This document shows positions 16,995 to 26,669 of a DNA stretch of 50,969 nt, piece by piece. Position numbers and translations under genes: made by a program. Below the pieces are notes generated by a model that did not search any database, had not been told where the DNA came from, and saw only the letters and a program-made list of their open reading frames with translations. Origin of the DNA: Betaproteobacteria bacterium. Its GTDB lineage: Bacteria > Pseudomonadota > Gammaproteobacteria > Burkholderiales > SG8-39. Within the stretch, counting starts at the first letter, position 1, and each line of letters opens with the position of its first letter. The stretch lies in assembly GCA_004297625.1 (NCBI GenBank), contig SCTY01000072.1:1-50969 (forward strand), read 5' to 3'.

Positions 16995-17980
16995 TGCGCC
17001 CCATCGTGTCCGCGGCGCTCGTCAACGGCGAATTCGGCGACCCCGCGCTGTACCTCGACTTCCGGGACGAAAAGCGCGCGCTGCTGTTCGACCTGGGAGA
17101 GCTCGGCGCGCTGCTGCCGAAGAAGATCCTGCGGCTCTCGGACGTCTTCGTGTCGCACGCCCATATGGATCACTTCGCTGGATTGGACCGGCTGGTGCGC
17201 GTCTGCCTTGGCCGGGGCAGTGTGCTGCGCCTCTACGGCCCGCCCGGCTTCCGGGATCGCGTCGAGCACAAGCTCGGCGCCTACACGTGGAACCTCGCCG
17301 AGCGCTACCCGGGCGACTTCACCCTGCTCGCACACGAGATCGAAGGCGACGGCCGCGTGCGCAAGGCGCAGTTCCGCTCGCAGGCGAACTTCGTCCGGGA
17401 AAATCTCGCCGATGCTCTCAGTCCGGGCGGCCTGCTTCTCGACGAGCCGCGCTTTCGGGTGCGCGCGGCGTTCCTCGACCACGGCATTCCGTGCCTCGGC
17501 TTTGCGCTCGAAGAGAAGACGCACGTCAACGTATGGAAGAACCGGCTTGCCGAGATGGGGCTCCCGGTCGGGCCGTGGCTCAACGACTTGAAGCGCGCGG
17601 TGGCCGAGGGCCTTCCCGACGACGCGCCGATCCACGGCCGGGCGCTCGGCGAGCTCAAGGCGCGCGCGCTGCAGATCGCGCCCGGACAGAAGATCGCCTA
17701 CGTGACCGACATCGTCTATCACGCGGAGAACGAGGCGCGGGTCGCGCGCCTCGCGGCCGACGCCGACCTGCTTTTCATCGAGAGCGTCTTTCTGTCGAGC
17801 GAGGCGGAGCACGCGGCGCGCAAGTTCCACCTCACGGCCGAGCAGGCCGGGCGCATCGCCCGCGCGGCGCGCGCAAGGAACGTCGTGCCGTTTCACTTCT
17901 CGCCGCGCTATCTCGGGCGCGAGGCAGAGCTGCGCGCGGAAGTCATCACCGCGTTGGCGACCGGACACAAGGCTGGTTGA
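16994..17980 (+). CDS. Metallo-beta-lactamase-fold hydrolase (RNase Z-like)
   Basis: A 328-residue protein with the MBL metal motif HAHMDH (SHAHMDHF near residue 54), a later HG loop (FLDHGIPCLGF), YVTDIVYH and a final His in VPFHFSPRY. This resembles the RNase Z branch, in which such enzymes trim tRNA 3' ends or act on other phosphodiesters; the substrate here is unproven. The N-terminus (LVNGEFGDPALYLDF) fits homologues, supporting ATG 16994 although this codon overlaps the end of the operator. Its stop lies inside the next operator (17977). An RNA-processing role would suit the repair genes elsewhere in the locus. Confidence 0.75.
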   Translation: MRPIVSAALVNGEFGDPALYLDFRDEKRALLFDLGELGALLPKKILRLSDVFVSHAHMDHFAGLDRLVRVCLGRGSVLRLYGPPGFRDRVEHKLGAYTWNLAERYPGDFTLLAHEIEGDGRVRKAQFRSQANFVRENLADALSPGGLLLDEPRFRVRAAFLDHGIPCLGFALEEKTHVNVWKNRLAEMGLPVGPWLNDLKRAVAEGLPDDAPIHGRALGELKARALQIAPGQKIAYVTDIVYHAENEARVARLAADADLLFIESVFLSSEAEHAARKFHLTAEQAGRIARAARARNVVPFHFSPRYLGREAELRAEVITALATGHKAG

Positions 17981-17990
17981 CGTGGATCAA
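17977..17990. promoter_or_regulatory. Crp/Fnr-type operator for the universal stress protein
   Basis: TTGACGTGGATCAA, overlapping the stop codon of the upstream gene. Its centre is exactly 41.5 bp from ATG 18025, and GATGAT (18012-18017) lies 7 nt before that start. Confidence 0.8.
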
Positions 17991-18024
17991 CGCGCACCCG
18001 GACGCGCCGCGGATGATTCGTGCG

Positions 18025-18465
18025 ATGTTCAAGCGAATTCTCGTCCCGGTCGATGCGAGTCCCGCCGCTTCGGCCGGCTTGCGACTGGCCATCAAGCTCG
18101 CCTGCGACCAGAAAGCGCGCCTGCGCCTCGTTCATCTCGGCAAGCACATACCGCCGGCGCGGCGCAAGAACGACGGCATGACCGTCCAGGAATTGTTCGA
18201 GGCCATGAGGAAGCAGGGAAGAAAGCTTCTCGAGCGACAGGCGGCTCTCTGCCGCGCGCGCGGCGTGCGCGCGGATACCGCGCTTTACGTCGGTCTTGCC
18301 GGCCAGCCCGCCAAGCTCGTCCTCGCCGAGGCGCGCAAGTGGCGCGCCGATCTCATCGTCATGGGCACGCATGGCCGCAGCGGCCTGCGCCGCATCGTCA
18401 TGGGAAGCGACGCGGAAAAGGTCATACACGCCGCGCCCGTGCCCGTGTTGCTCACTCGCAAGTAA
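18025..18465 (+). CDS. Universal stress protein, UspA family (copy 1)
   Basis: A 146-residue protein. The N-terminal strand MFKRILVPVDASPAA and the C-terminal nucleotide loop GTHGRSGLRRIVMGS with the final PVPVLL strand are the standard UspA fold; the G-x2-G-x9-G(S) pattern predicts ATP binding. USPs of this sort are strongly induced under oxygen limitation in several bacteria. I chose the in-frame ATG 18025 over 18013 because it gives the family start and lies exactly 41.5 bp from the operator centre. A paralogue is at 37499-37942. Confidence 0.88.
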   Translation: MFKRILVPVDASPAASAGLRLAIKLACDQKARLRLVHLGKHIPPARRKNDGMTVQELFEAMRKQGRKLLERQAALCRARGVRADTALYVGLAGQPAKLVLAEARKWRADLIVMGTHGRSGLRRIVMGSDAEKVIHAAPVPVLLTRK

Positions 18466-18466
18466 G

Positions 18467-18535
18467 TCAGAAGACAAGCACCTTGTCGGCCCATTGCGTC
18501 CAGGTGGCGAGCTGCTCCATCGTGCTGCGGTGCGC
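18467..18535 (-). pseudogene. Possible 3' remnant of an unidentified gene
   Basis: Between the USP stop and the next gene the minus strand reads a short C-terminus-like stretch ending QWADKVLVF and a stop at 18467-18469. It has protein-like composition but no start or upstream body. I cannot name the parent gene. It may be the tail of a deleted gene, in keeping with other erosion in this window. Confidence 0.25.
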
Positions 18536-18570
18536 GCCACGCGGTCGAGCAGGACGCCGCGTCAGGGTCT

Positions 18571-19493
18571 TCACTGGCACGCCCCGAACGCATCCGCGGG
18601 CAGCGCCGCCTGCCGCACGCCGGGAATGTCCTCGAGCTCGCCGAGCGGCAGCGCGGGTTTCGGCGCGACGTATTTCACTTCGCGGTTCACGGGTACATCC
18701 GCATTCGCAATGGCGAGCTGCCGCGTCGCGCGCAGCCAGTCATCGAATCCGCGCCAGGCGACTTCGCTCCGGGCGAGCGCCGCTTCGTAGGTGCGCCACC
18801 ACCGGATCTTCGTGCCTCCGAGGTAGGCGTGCGAAACGAGGATCATGTCGCTCGGCGCGAGCGCGATGACGCGCTCGACCACCGAGGCGAAATCCTCGTC
18901 GCTCGAGCCGCGCGCCCACAGGCTGTAGTCGCACAGGGAGCCCGTGCCCATTTCCTTGAAGGGGACGTTGGAAACCGAGATGACTTTCGTCCGGTGCTCC
19001 CGCGGCGCATACACGATCGCCCGCTCGCCCGCTGTGCCTCTTGCCAGCACGTACTCGATGCCCAGCGCGTCGGCGGCCTCGAGCGTGTTCTCGTCATAAG
19101 CGAAATAGCGGCTGCCGAAGACCCGCATCGGCCGGCCGGTCAGGCCCTCCACGGTCTCCTTGACCTGCTTCATGAGGCGGTGCTGCTCTTCGTAGGGCAC
19201 ATCCCAGAACGGCGTCTCGGCATGGAGGCCGGAGATGACGTAGCCCTTGGATGCAAGCCGGCGGAAGTCGGCCGGCCATTGCCTGAGGACGTTGTCCTGC
19301 GCCTGCACCAGTGCCGTGAGCCCGCGCCGGTCCAGCTCGCGCTCCCAGTGGCGCACGCCGTCGATTCCCTCGAACTCGATCAGCATGATGAGCCCGTTGA
19401 CTCTCGACGCGGCCGGCGCCGGCGTATCCATCACCGATTGGCAGCCGGCGAGCGCCAGGAACAACGCAGCAGCCCATGTGGCGGCGCGCCGGG

Positions 19494-19497
<4 letters not shown>
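18571..19497 (-). CDS. Lipoprotein with polysaccharide deacetylase (NodB-like) fold
   Basis: A 308-residue protein. The N-terminus MTRRAATWAAALFLALAGC is a lipoprotein signal with lipobox LAGC. The body follows the polysaccharide deacetylase layout: a first strand with an acidic pair (LIEFEGIDG), GLHAETPFWD (His expected in the metal site), RVFGSRYFAYDENTLEAADALGIEYV, and LVSHAYLGGT near the end. The usual H-x3-H metal triad is not obvious, so activity is uncertain. The start overlaps the ftsH stop (ATGA), which suggests translational coupling and a shared transcript from the operator at 21372. It probably acts in the periplasm or on the outer membrane. Confidence 0.7.
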
Positions 19498-21335
<1,838 letters not shown>

Positions 21336-21371
21336 GATTTTCTTTTCTAACTCCCGGCGCGGCAGCCGGTG

Positions 21372-21385
21372 TTGATGGGCGTCAA
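21372..21385. promoter_or_regulatory. Crp/Fnr-type operator, ftsH2 / repeat-protein gap
   Basis: TTGATGGGCGTCAA. Its centre is 43.5 bp from GTG 21335 (minus) and 40.5 bp from ATG 21419 (plus), so the divergent pair can share it. Confidence 0.78.
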
Positions 21386-21418
21386 AGGGCGCGCTCGCAA
21401 AAGGAGGAACATTGCGGC

Positions 21419-21913
21419 ATGCGGCTTCCGATCGACATTGCCGCTCACGTCAGCTCCGAGCTGTCGGCGATCATCGACGGCCTGATCAACGATCCGGACG
21501 TCGAGGAGCCGGTCACGCTCGGCGTCGTCAGGCAGAGCGTCGCCGGCGGCCTGCTCGGCGGCATGGAAGAGGTCGAGCAATTGCATTCGGATGCGCGGCA
21601 CACGGTGCTCGCGGAAATCGACGCCCTGATCGAGCAGTGCACCGACCAAGCGCCGGCGATCGATTTCGTGGCGGCGAAAGCAAGCGAGCCGCTCTCGCGC
21701 GTGATCGAGGCGACGATGAACGACCCGAACACGCGGCAGCGGCCCACGCTCGGCGCCGTGCGGGACGCCCTCGCGCACGGCGCCGCGGCGCGGCTGGTGG
21801 GCGAGGGCGCCATCGACCCGGACGAGGACCAGACGCTGCTCGCGGAGATCGACGGCCTCATCGAGCGCTTCGGCGCGGATGCCTTGGCCGAGCATCTGCT
21901 GCGCTACGAGTAG
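21419..21913 (+). CDS. Uncharacterised protein built from two repeats
   Basis: A 164-residue soluble, acidic, mostly helical protein that I do not recognise. It contains an internal duplication: EPVTLGVVRQSVAGGLL ... TVLAEIDALIE (about 30-77) and QRPTLGAVRDALAHGAA ... TLLAEIDGLIE (about 107-150). It is followed 16 bp later by a CBS-pair gene, probably in one transcript. The ATG is 40.5 bp from the shared operator. An AGGAGG lies at 21402-21407, 11 nt from the start, so it could be used with or without a leader. No cysteines cluster and no membrane segment is seen. Confidence 0.7.
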   Translation: MRLPIDIAAHVSSELSAIIDGLINDPDVEEPVTLGVVRQSVAGGLLGGMEEVEQLHSDARHTVLAEIDALIEQCTDQAPAIDFVAAKASEPLSRVIEATMNDPNTRQRPTLGAVRDALAHGAAARLVGEGAIDPDEDQTLLAEIDGLIERFGADALAEHLLRYE

Positions 21914-21929
21914 AGGGCGAGGCGGCGCC

Positions 21930-22379
21930 GTGCGGATCGGCGACATCTCCACGCGCGAGGTGGTGCAGTGCGCCCGCAGCACGACCGCGCTCGAGCTCGC
22001 CCAGCTCATGCGCAGCTCCCACGTCGGCGACGTCGTGGTGGTCGACCAGCCGGACGGGCACAAGGTGCCCGTCGGCATCGTGACCGACCGCGATCTCGCC
22101 GTCGAGGTCATGGCGCGCGAGAGGGACCCGGCGAGCGTCACCGCGGCAGACCTGATGGGCGCCGGGCTGGTCACGGTCGGCGACCAGGACGACATCTACG
22201 AAGCGGTGGAGCTGATGCGCTTCAAGGGCGTGCGGCGCGTTCCGGTGGTCGACGAGCAGGGCGGCCTCGCCGGCATCGTCACGCTGGACGATCTGCTCAA
22301 CCTGATCGGCGGCGAGCTCACGCTGCTCGGGCGGGTGATCTCGCGCGAGCGGTTCCAGGAACAGCAGTCACGCCGCTGA
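21930..22379 (+). CDS. CBS-pair protein (second copy)
   Basis: A 149-residue protein with two CBS motifs (about 6-62 and 74-128) and the same GIVTDRDLAVEVM and GIVTLDDLLNLIGGEL endings as the copy at 1931, so the two are paralogues. It probably binds adenine nucleotides and senses energy state. I chose GTG 21930 because it gives the paralogue-like start VRIGDIS and follows GAGGCGG. It is cotranscribed with the repeat protein upstream. The stop overlaps the end of the broken dinB gene on the other strand. Confidence 0.85.
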   Translation: MRIGDISTREVVQCARSTTALELAQLMRSSHVGDVVVVDQPDGHKVPVGIVTDRDLAVEVMARERDPASVTAADLMGAGLVTVGDQDDIYEAVELMRFKGVRRVPVVDEQGGLAGIVTLDDLLNLIGGELTLLGRVISRERFQEQQSRR

Positions 22380-23301
22380 GCGGCGCAGCCCTCCGACGCG
22401 CACGCCGATCAGCCGCACTTTCTTGTGCAGAGGAAAGCGCGCCAGGCACTCGAGCGCCGCGCGCCGGATCGCATCGGCATCGCTCGTCGGCTCCTCGAGC
22501 GCCTTTTCGTGGGTGTGCGTCTCGAAATCCGCGTAGCGCAGCTTGACCGTCACGCTCGTGCCGCAGTAGTTGCCCGCCCGCAGCTCTCCCGCAAGCCGCT
22601 TCGCGAGGCGCACCAGCGTGTCGGCGAGCGGCTGCCAGTCTCCGAGGTCGCGCTGAAAGGTGACTTCGTGGCTGCTCGACTTGGGCTCCCATTCGGTCAC
22701 GAGCTCTCGCTCGTCGATGCCGTGCGCCGCCTCGTGCAGCCAGCGGCCGTGCGCCGGGCCGAATTGCGCGGCGAGGCGCGCGAGCGGCTGCGCGGCCAGC
22801 TCGCCAATGGTGCGGATGCCCAATCGCGCGAGCCGCGCCTCAGTCCGATGCGATTTTCGCCAGCAGCTTGTTGGGCCCGACCCCGATGGAGCAGGTGAGC
22901 CCGGTCGCGGCGGCGATATCGCGCTTGATCGCGCGAGCGATTTCTTCGGCGCTTAGAGCGCTTTCGGAGACGTCGAGGTAGGCCTCGTCGATGCCGGCGT
23001 CCTCGACCACCGGCGAATGGCGCGCGAGGATGCCCTTCACGATCTGCGCGACGCGCTCGTACTCCCGGAAGTCGACCGGCAGGAAGACGGCCTGCGGGCA
23101 GAGCCTGTGCGCGGTGCGCAGCGGCATCGCGGAATGGATGCCGTACCGGCGCGCTTCATACGAGGCGGTGGAAACGACGCCGCGGCTGTGCGGATCGCCG
23201 GCGCCGCCGATGACCAGCGGCTTTCCGGCAAGCTCCGGATGCCGCTTGAGCTCGATCGCGGCGAAGAAGGCGTCCATGTCGACGTGCAGGATGCGGCGCA
23301 T
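22368..23301 (-). pseudogene. dinB: DNA polymerase IV gene (dinB) broken by an internal deletion
   Basis: The N-terminal half (ATG 23301) reads as a normal Y-family polymerase: ILHVDMDAFFAAIE, SYEARRYGIHSAMP, SPVVEDAGIDEAYLD, GVGPNKLLAKIASD. Translation then stops at 22840-22842. The rest continues in another frame as EARLARLGIRTIGEL and the little-finger domain to 22368. The segment that should join them (the LDKPDG...WPLP...INGIGPK region, about 30 codons) is missing, so this is a deletion with frameshift, not a simple base error. The catalytic acidic residues survive but the thumb is cut. It is the last gene of the THUMP-Mth938-RNase H transcript. Confidence 0.8.
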
Positions 23302-23303
23302 CG

Positions 23304-23831
23304 TCAAGACCCGAGCGCCCCCTCGCGCGCGAGCCGGTGCGCGGCCTGGTTGTGCCGCCGGGGCACGTGACGCAGCTCGAAGCGCTGCAACCGGCGCACC
23401 GCCGCGCGCACTGCGGCAAGGCGCGGATCGCGCCGGCGCTCGAGCCACAGCGACACCAGCGCATCGCAGTCGGTGTAGATCCGGATGCGCCGCGCGCGCC
23501 CGGCCGCGCGCAGGACCGCTTCCAGCGCCGCGATCTCCGCTTCGAATGGCTCGCGTTCCGCGACCGGTTCCGAGACGCGCGCGAGCTCGCGCCCGAGAGC
23601 GTCGAGGATGATGCCGCCTACGCCGGCGCGGCGAGGCGAGGCGCCGCGCTCGACGCTGGCATCGCACCACCCGCATAGCCAGCCCGCCGGCGCGGCGGCG
23701 CCGTAGAGCTGGAGTATCAGCAACTGCGCGGCGGCGAATATGCCGTGGCGCTGCGCGCCGCGTGCGCTTGCGAGCCGTCTTGTGCGCAGCTGCACCCGGT
23801 CAGCCGCGCGCGTCGCATCCTCGGTCAGCAC
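23304..23831 (-). CDS. RNase H-like protein with an altered active site
   Basis: A 175-residue protein whose residues 52-172 follow the RNase HI/RVT_3 fold: CDAS (Asp57), FEAEIAALEAV (catalytic Glu near 99), YTDCDALVSLW (Asp121 or 123) and a final HVPRRHNQAAHRLA. In active enzymes that last block reads N-x2-A-D; here His165 replaces the fourth Asp. Cleavage of RNA-DNA hybrids may therefore be weak, or the protein may only bind them. The N-terminal 50 residues have no known match. GTG 23831 overlaps the preceding stop, and the stop lies 2 bp before dinB. Confidence 0.7.
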   Translation of the reverse strand: MLTEDATRAADRVQLRTRRLASARGAQRHGIFAAAQLLILQLYGAAAPAGWLCGWCDASVERGASPRRAGVGGIILDALGRELARVSEPVAEREPFEAEIAALEAVLRAAGRARRIRIYTDCDALVSLWLERRRDPRLAAVRAAVRRLQRFELRHVPRRHNQAAHRLAREGALGS

Positions 23832-24169
23832 GTGAGATGCAGCGCGGCGACGACCCGCGCCGCCTTGCGCTGCAGGCGATTGAATTCCTTCACCGCCTCG
23901 CCGGTGTTAGCCGCGCGCAGCGTGATGCCTTGCGTCTCGAGGTAGCGGCGCGTTTCGCCGGGGATCGCCATGCGGCCGTAGTACCCCATGCCGACGACGA
24001 GGATCTCGGGCCTCGCCGCGAGGACCTCGGCGAGATCGTCGATCGCGAGGTTATGGCCCTCGCGCCTGCGCCAGGCGTCGAGAACGCGCTCGGGCGTGAC
24101 GATCACGTCGGCGGTGTAGATGCGAGCGTCGATCTCGATCTCGCCGAATTCGTAGCGGGTGATCTTCAC
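23825..24169 (-). CDS. Mth938-like (DUF498) domain protein
   Basis: A 114-residue protein with the Mth938/NDUFAF3-type pattern: a first strand around YEFGEIEI, then VIVTPERVLDAWRRREGHNL, LVVGMGYYGR and the closing AVKEFNRLQRKAARVVAALHLTC. Bacterial members are of unknown function; eukaryotic relatives assist respiratory complex I assembly. GTG 24169 overlaps the stop of the THUMP gene (GTGA), so the two are translationally coupled. It is part of a four-gene minus-strand transcript that starts from the operator at 24713. Confidence 0.75.
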   Translation of the reverse strand: MKITRYEFGEIEIDARIYTADVIVTPERVLDAWRRREGHNLAIDDLAEVLAARPEILVVGMGYYGRMAIPGETRRYLETQGITLRAANTGEAVKEFNRLQRKAARVVAALHLTC

Positions 24170-24678
24170 GGCGGCGCGTAGATCGAGAACGTCTCGCCTG
24201 GCCGCAACAACGACACGGCCACCGTCGCTCCGAGGATATCGATGCGCACGAGCTTGTCCGGCGCTTTCAGCCTCACTCGCCGGTCGATGCTCTGCGCCAG
24301 CCGCGCGATGATCTGCGCCGTGTGGTATTCGGCCCAGCCGCGCTTCTCGACCAGCATCGCCCAGGTTTCCTGCGCGCCGATTTGCGGCGCTACCTGCTCC
24401 TTGATCAGCCGCTCGAGCGCATCGAGATCCTTCTCGCACCAGTAATCCACCGGCACCCACTTGATGGCGAAGCGGAAGGCGTCGGGCTCGGCCTGGCAAA
24501 GCTCGGCGCATTGCGCGACGACGCGCCGGTTGTCGAGGCTCGTGCGCACCACGAAAATGCCCGCCACGCCGCTCTTCTCGATGCCCGGCTGCGCATCGCC
24601 GAGGCGCCCGAGAATGCGCCCGATTTCCCGCTTCGCAGGCGCGTAGCATCGGCGCGGATAGGACACGAGCAGGTCCAC
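24166..24678 (-). CDS. THUMP-domain RNA-binding protein
   Basis: A 170-residue protein resembling the THUMP/Tan1-type RNA-binding module: an N-terminal DLLVSYPRRCYAPAKREIGRILGRLGD, GIFVVRTSLDNRRVV, FRFAIKWVPVDYWCEKDL, and a late segment (LDKLVRIDILG-like and TVAVSLLRPGETF). THUMP domains bind tRNA. No catalytic partner domain is fused. I chose GTG 24678, not the ATG 24777 that would begin a longer frame. It lies exactly 41.5 bp from the operator centre and CAAGCT (24690-24685) stands 6 nt before it, whereas the longer frame would run over the operator. Leaderless GTG start predicted. First gene of the operon down to dinB. Confidence 0.7.
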   Translation of the reverse strand: MDLLVSYPRRCYAPAKREIGRILGRLGDAQPGIEKSGVAGIFVVRTSLDNRRVVAQCAELCQAEPDAFRFAIKWVPVDYWCEKDLDALERLIKEQVAPQIGAQETWAMLVEKRGWAEYHTAQIIARLAQSIDRRVRLKAPDKLVRIDILGATVAVSLLRPGETFSIYAPP

Positions 24679-24712
24679 GCGAAGAGCTTGCGCCACCGCC
24701 ACGGTGCAGCGT

Positions 24713-24726
24713 TTGACGGGCGTCAA
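24713..24726. promoter_or_regulatory. Crp/Fnr-type operator, THUMP operon / rtcB remnant
   Basis: TTGACGGGCGTCAA. Its centre is 41.5 bp from the THUMP GTG 24678. On the other strand the rtcB remnant begins at GTG 24758 with TTAGAT (24746-24751) 6 nt before it. Confidence 0.78.
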
Positions 24727-24826
24727 CCGCTCGCGCGCGCGGGCGTTAGATACCGCCGTGGACACCGGCCCTCTCACGCGGCGCTCGGAATGCGAGTGGG
24801 AAATTCCCCGGCACGGCGCGATGCGC
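24713..24826 (+). repeat. Partial direct duplication of the rtcB promoter and 5' end
   Basis: This stretch repeats 25204-25319: the operator (one base different), a diverged promoter spacer, and the first codons of rtcB. A core of more than 30 identical bases runs through CGGCGCTCGGAATGCGAGTG and on to CCCCGGCA. The predicted product from GTG 24758 reads RRSECEWEIP and RHGAMRAP as in RtcB and then loses similarity near 24832. It is a truncated copy about 490 bp upstream of the intact gene, which may be the scar of a duplication or an earlier insertion. Confidence 0.85.
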
Positions 24827-24859
24827 GCGCCGATCTCAGCCCGACTGAGCGTACCTGCG

Positions 24860-25090
24860 CTAGGAGCCGCGGGCTTCCAGCGCGGCCACGCGCGCTTCGA
24901 GATTGTCGAGCCGCTCGTCGATCACAGGCACGGAACTGAGCAGCACGCCGACATCGGCCTTGAGGCTCGCGATGGTTGCTCCGATCACGTTCAGGCGATG
25001 CGAATGCTCCGCGAGTGTCTTGCGCGTTTCAGCCCTGAACTCGCGCACCTCGTCGCGGAACTCGATGATCGTCTTCAGCGTCAGGTCCAT
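24860..25090 (-). CDS. Small coiled-coil protein
   Basis: A 76-residue protein with heptad-like Leu/Ile/Val spacing throughout (IIEFRDEVREFRAETRKTL, DERLDNLEARVAALEARG), predicted to be one long helix with a central hydrophobic patch (NVIGATIASL). No known family. It lies alone between the truncated and the intact rtcB 5' ends, so it was either captured between them or arrived with the duplication. It has no operator at class II distance. The coding evidence is composition and heptads only. Confidence 0.5.
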   Translation of the reverse strand: MDLTLKTIIEFRDEVREFRAETRKTLAEHSHRLNVIGATIASLKADVGVLLSSVPVIDERLDNLEARVAALEARGS

Positions 25091-25203
25091 GCATCTGCCA
25101 TTCTACTCTTCGGCGCGGCAACCACGCGCAGCGCAGGTCGCCGCATTCGAGAAAGCGCTCGGGCACATTCTCAGAGAGTTTTTTTGCGCGGCGCGCGCGC
25201 ATC

Positions 25204-25217
25204 TTGACGGGCATCAA
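25204..25217. promoter_or_regulatory. Crp/Fnr-type operator for rtcB
   Basis: TTGACGGGCATCAA. Its centre is 40.5 bp from ATG 25251; TTACAT (25238-25243) lies 7 nt before that start. The half-sites TTGAC and ATCAA match an Fnr-class site with one C/T change. Confidence 0.8.
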
Positions 25218-25250
25218 CGGCTTGCGCGCCGGCAGTGTTACATGTCTCCC

Positions 25251-26669
25251 ATGGACACCAGCCTTCTCTCACGGCGCTCGGAATGCGAGTGGGAAATTCC
25301 CCGGCATGGCGCGATGCGCGTGCCCGCGCTGATCTATGCAAGCGAAGCGCTTATTCGCAGCATGGACCACAAGGTCTATGAGCAGGCGGTAAACGTCGCG
25401 ACGCTGCCGGGCATCGTGGGCGCCTCCTACGCCATGCCCGACGCGCACTGGGGCTACGGCTTTCCGATCGGCGGCGTGGCGGCGTTCGATCCCGACGAAG
25501 GCGGCGTGGTCTCGGCGGGCGGCGTGGGGTTCGACATTTCCTGCGGCGTGCGCTGCCTGCACACCGGTTTGAGGAAAGAAAACGTGATGCCGGTGCAACG
25601 CGCGCTGGCCGAGGCTCTCTATCACCGGATTCCCGCGGGCGTCGGCAGCACCGGCGCGATCCATTTGGGCGAGGAGGAGACGGACGCGATGCTCAGCGGC
25701 GGCGCCAAGTGGGCGGTCGGGCGCGGCTGGGGCACCTACGAGGACCTCGAGCGCACCGAGGAGCGCGGGCAGATGCTGCACGCGAAGCCCGGCTGCGTGT
25801 CGGAGCGCGCGAAGCACCGCCAGCGCGACGAGATGGGCACGCTCGGCAGCGGCAACCACTACCTCGAGGTGCAGGAGGTACGTGAGATTTTCAATTCTGA
25901 AATTGCTTCTGCCTTCGGGCTGCAGCCAGGCGACGTCGTGGTGATGATCCATTGCGGCTCGCGCGGGCTCGGGCACCAGATCGGCACCGACTACCTGAAG
26001 CGCATGGCGATCGCGGCCGCGGGCTACGGCATCGCGCTTCCCGACCGCGAGCTCGCCTGCGCGCCGATCAAATCGGACGTGGGCGAGGACTATCTTGGCG
26101 CGATGCGCGCCGGGATCAACTGCGCGCTCGCGAACCGCCAGATCCTCACGCATCTCGTGCGCGGGGTGTTCGCCGACATCCTGCCGCAGGCGCGCCTGCC
26201 GATGCTCTACGACGTCTCGCACAACACCTGCAAGGTCGAAGAGCATCACGGACGGGAGCTCTACGTGCACCGCAAGGGCGCGACGCGCGCTTTCGGCCCG
26301 GGCCATGCCGACGTTCCCGAGCCGCTGCGCGCCGCCGGCCAGCCGGTGCTGATCGGCGGCTCGATGGGCACCGGCTCTTACGTGCTCGCGGGCACGAGCA
26401 AGTCAGAAGCGCTCGCTTTCAGCTCCGCCTGCCACGGCGCAGGCCGCGCGATGAGCCGCCACCAGGCGCTGAGAACCTGGAAGGGAAGGGCCGTCGTGGA
26501 CGAGCTCGCGGCGCGCGGCATCCTCATCCGCAGCCCGTCGATGCGCGGCGTCGCCGAGGAGGCGCCCGACGCCTACAAGGATGTCTCGGCGGTCGTCGAC
26601 GCCGCCGACGCGGCGGGGCTCGCGCGCAAGGTGGCGCGTCTCGAGCCGCTTGTGTGCGTCAAGGGATGA
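25251..26669 (+). CDS. rtcB: RNA-splicing ligase RtcB
   Basis: A 472-residue RtcB with all catalytic features: GFDISCGVRC (Asp95, Cys98, metal ligands), GTLGSGNHYLEVQ, MIHCGSRGLGHQIG, VSHNTCKVEEH, RKGATRAFGPGH and the guanylylated His in SACHGAGR near residue 395. RtcB joins 2',3'-cyclic phosphate or 3'-phosphate ends to 5'-OH RNA using GTP and Mn, in tRNA splicing or RNA repair. ATG 25251 is preferred to 25242 because of operator spacing; no Shine-Dalgarno precedes it. Its activator archease is encoded at 129. A kinase and a Thg1-like remnant follow in the same direction. Confidence 0.95.
   Translation: MDTSLLSRRSECEWEIPRHGAMRVPALIYASEALIRSMDHKVYEQAVNVATLPGIVGASYAMPDAHWGYGFPIGGVAAFDPDEGGVVSAGGVGFDISCGVRCLHTGLRKENVMPVQRALAEALYHRIPAGVGSTGAIHLGEEETDAMLSGGAKWAVGRGWGTYEDLERTEERGQMLHAKPGCVSERAKHRQRDEMGTLGSGNHYLEVQEVREIFNSEIASAFGLQPGDVVVMIHCGSRGLGHQIGTDYLKRMAIAAAGYGIALPDRELACAPIKSDVGEDYLGAMRAGINCALANRQILTHLVRGVFADILPQARLPMLYDVSHNTCKVEEHHGRELYVHRKGATRAFGPGHADVPEPLRAAGQPVLIGGSMGTGSYVLAGTSKSEALAFSSACHGAGRAMSRHQALRTWKGRAVVDELAARGILIRSPSMRGVAEEAPDAYKDVSAVVDAADAAGLARKVARLEPLVCVKG

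Noticed and set aside
17025..17025. Upstream ATG (minus strand) as the start of the HPF-CSD protein
   Set aside because: It would place the first 26 residues over the operator; they do not resemble an HPF N-terminus, and GTG 16947 has the regulon's standard spacing.
22840..22842. A single sequencing error as the cause of the dinB stop
   Set aside because: One base change cannot restore the gene, because about 30 codons of the conserved linker are missing at the junction.
24704..25207. Open plus-strand frame containing the rtcB-like N-terminus as a full 167-residue gene
   Set aside because: Similarity to RtcB stops near 24832 and the rest is antisense to the coiled-coil gene, so only the short remnant is reported.
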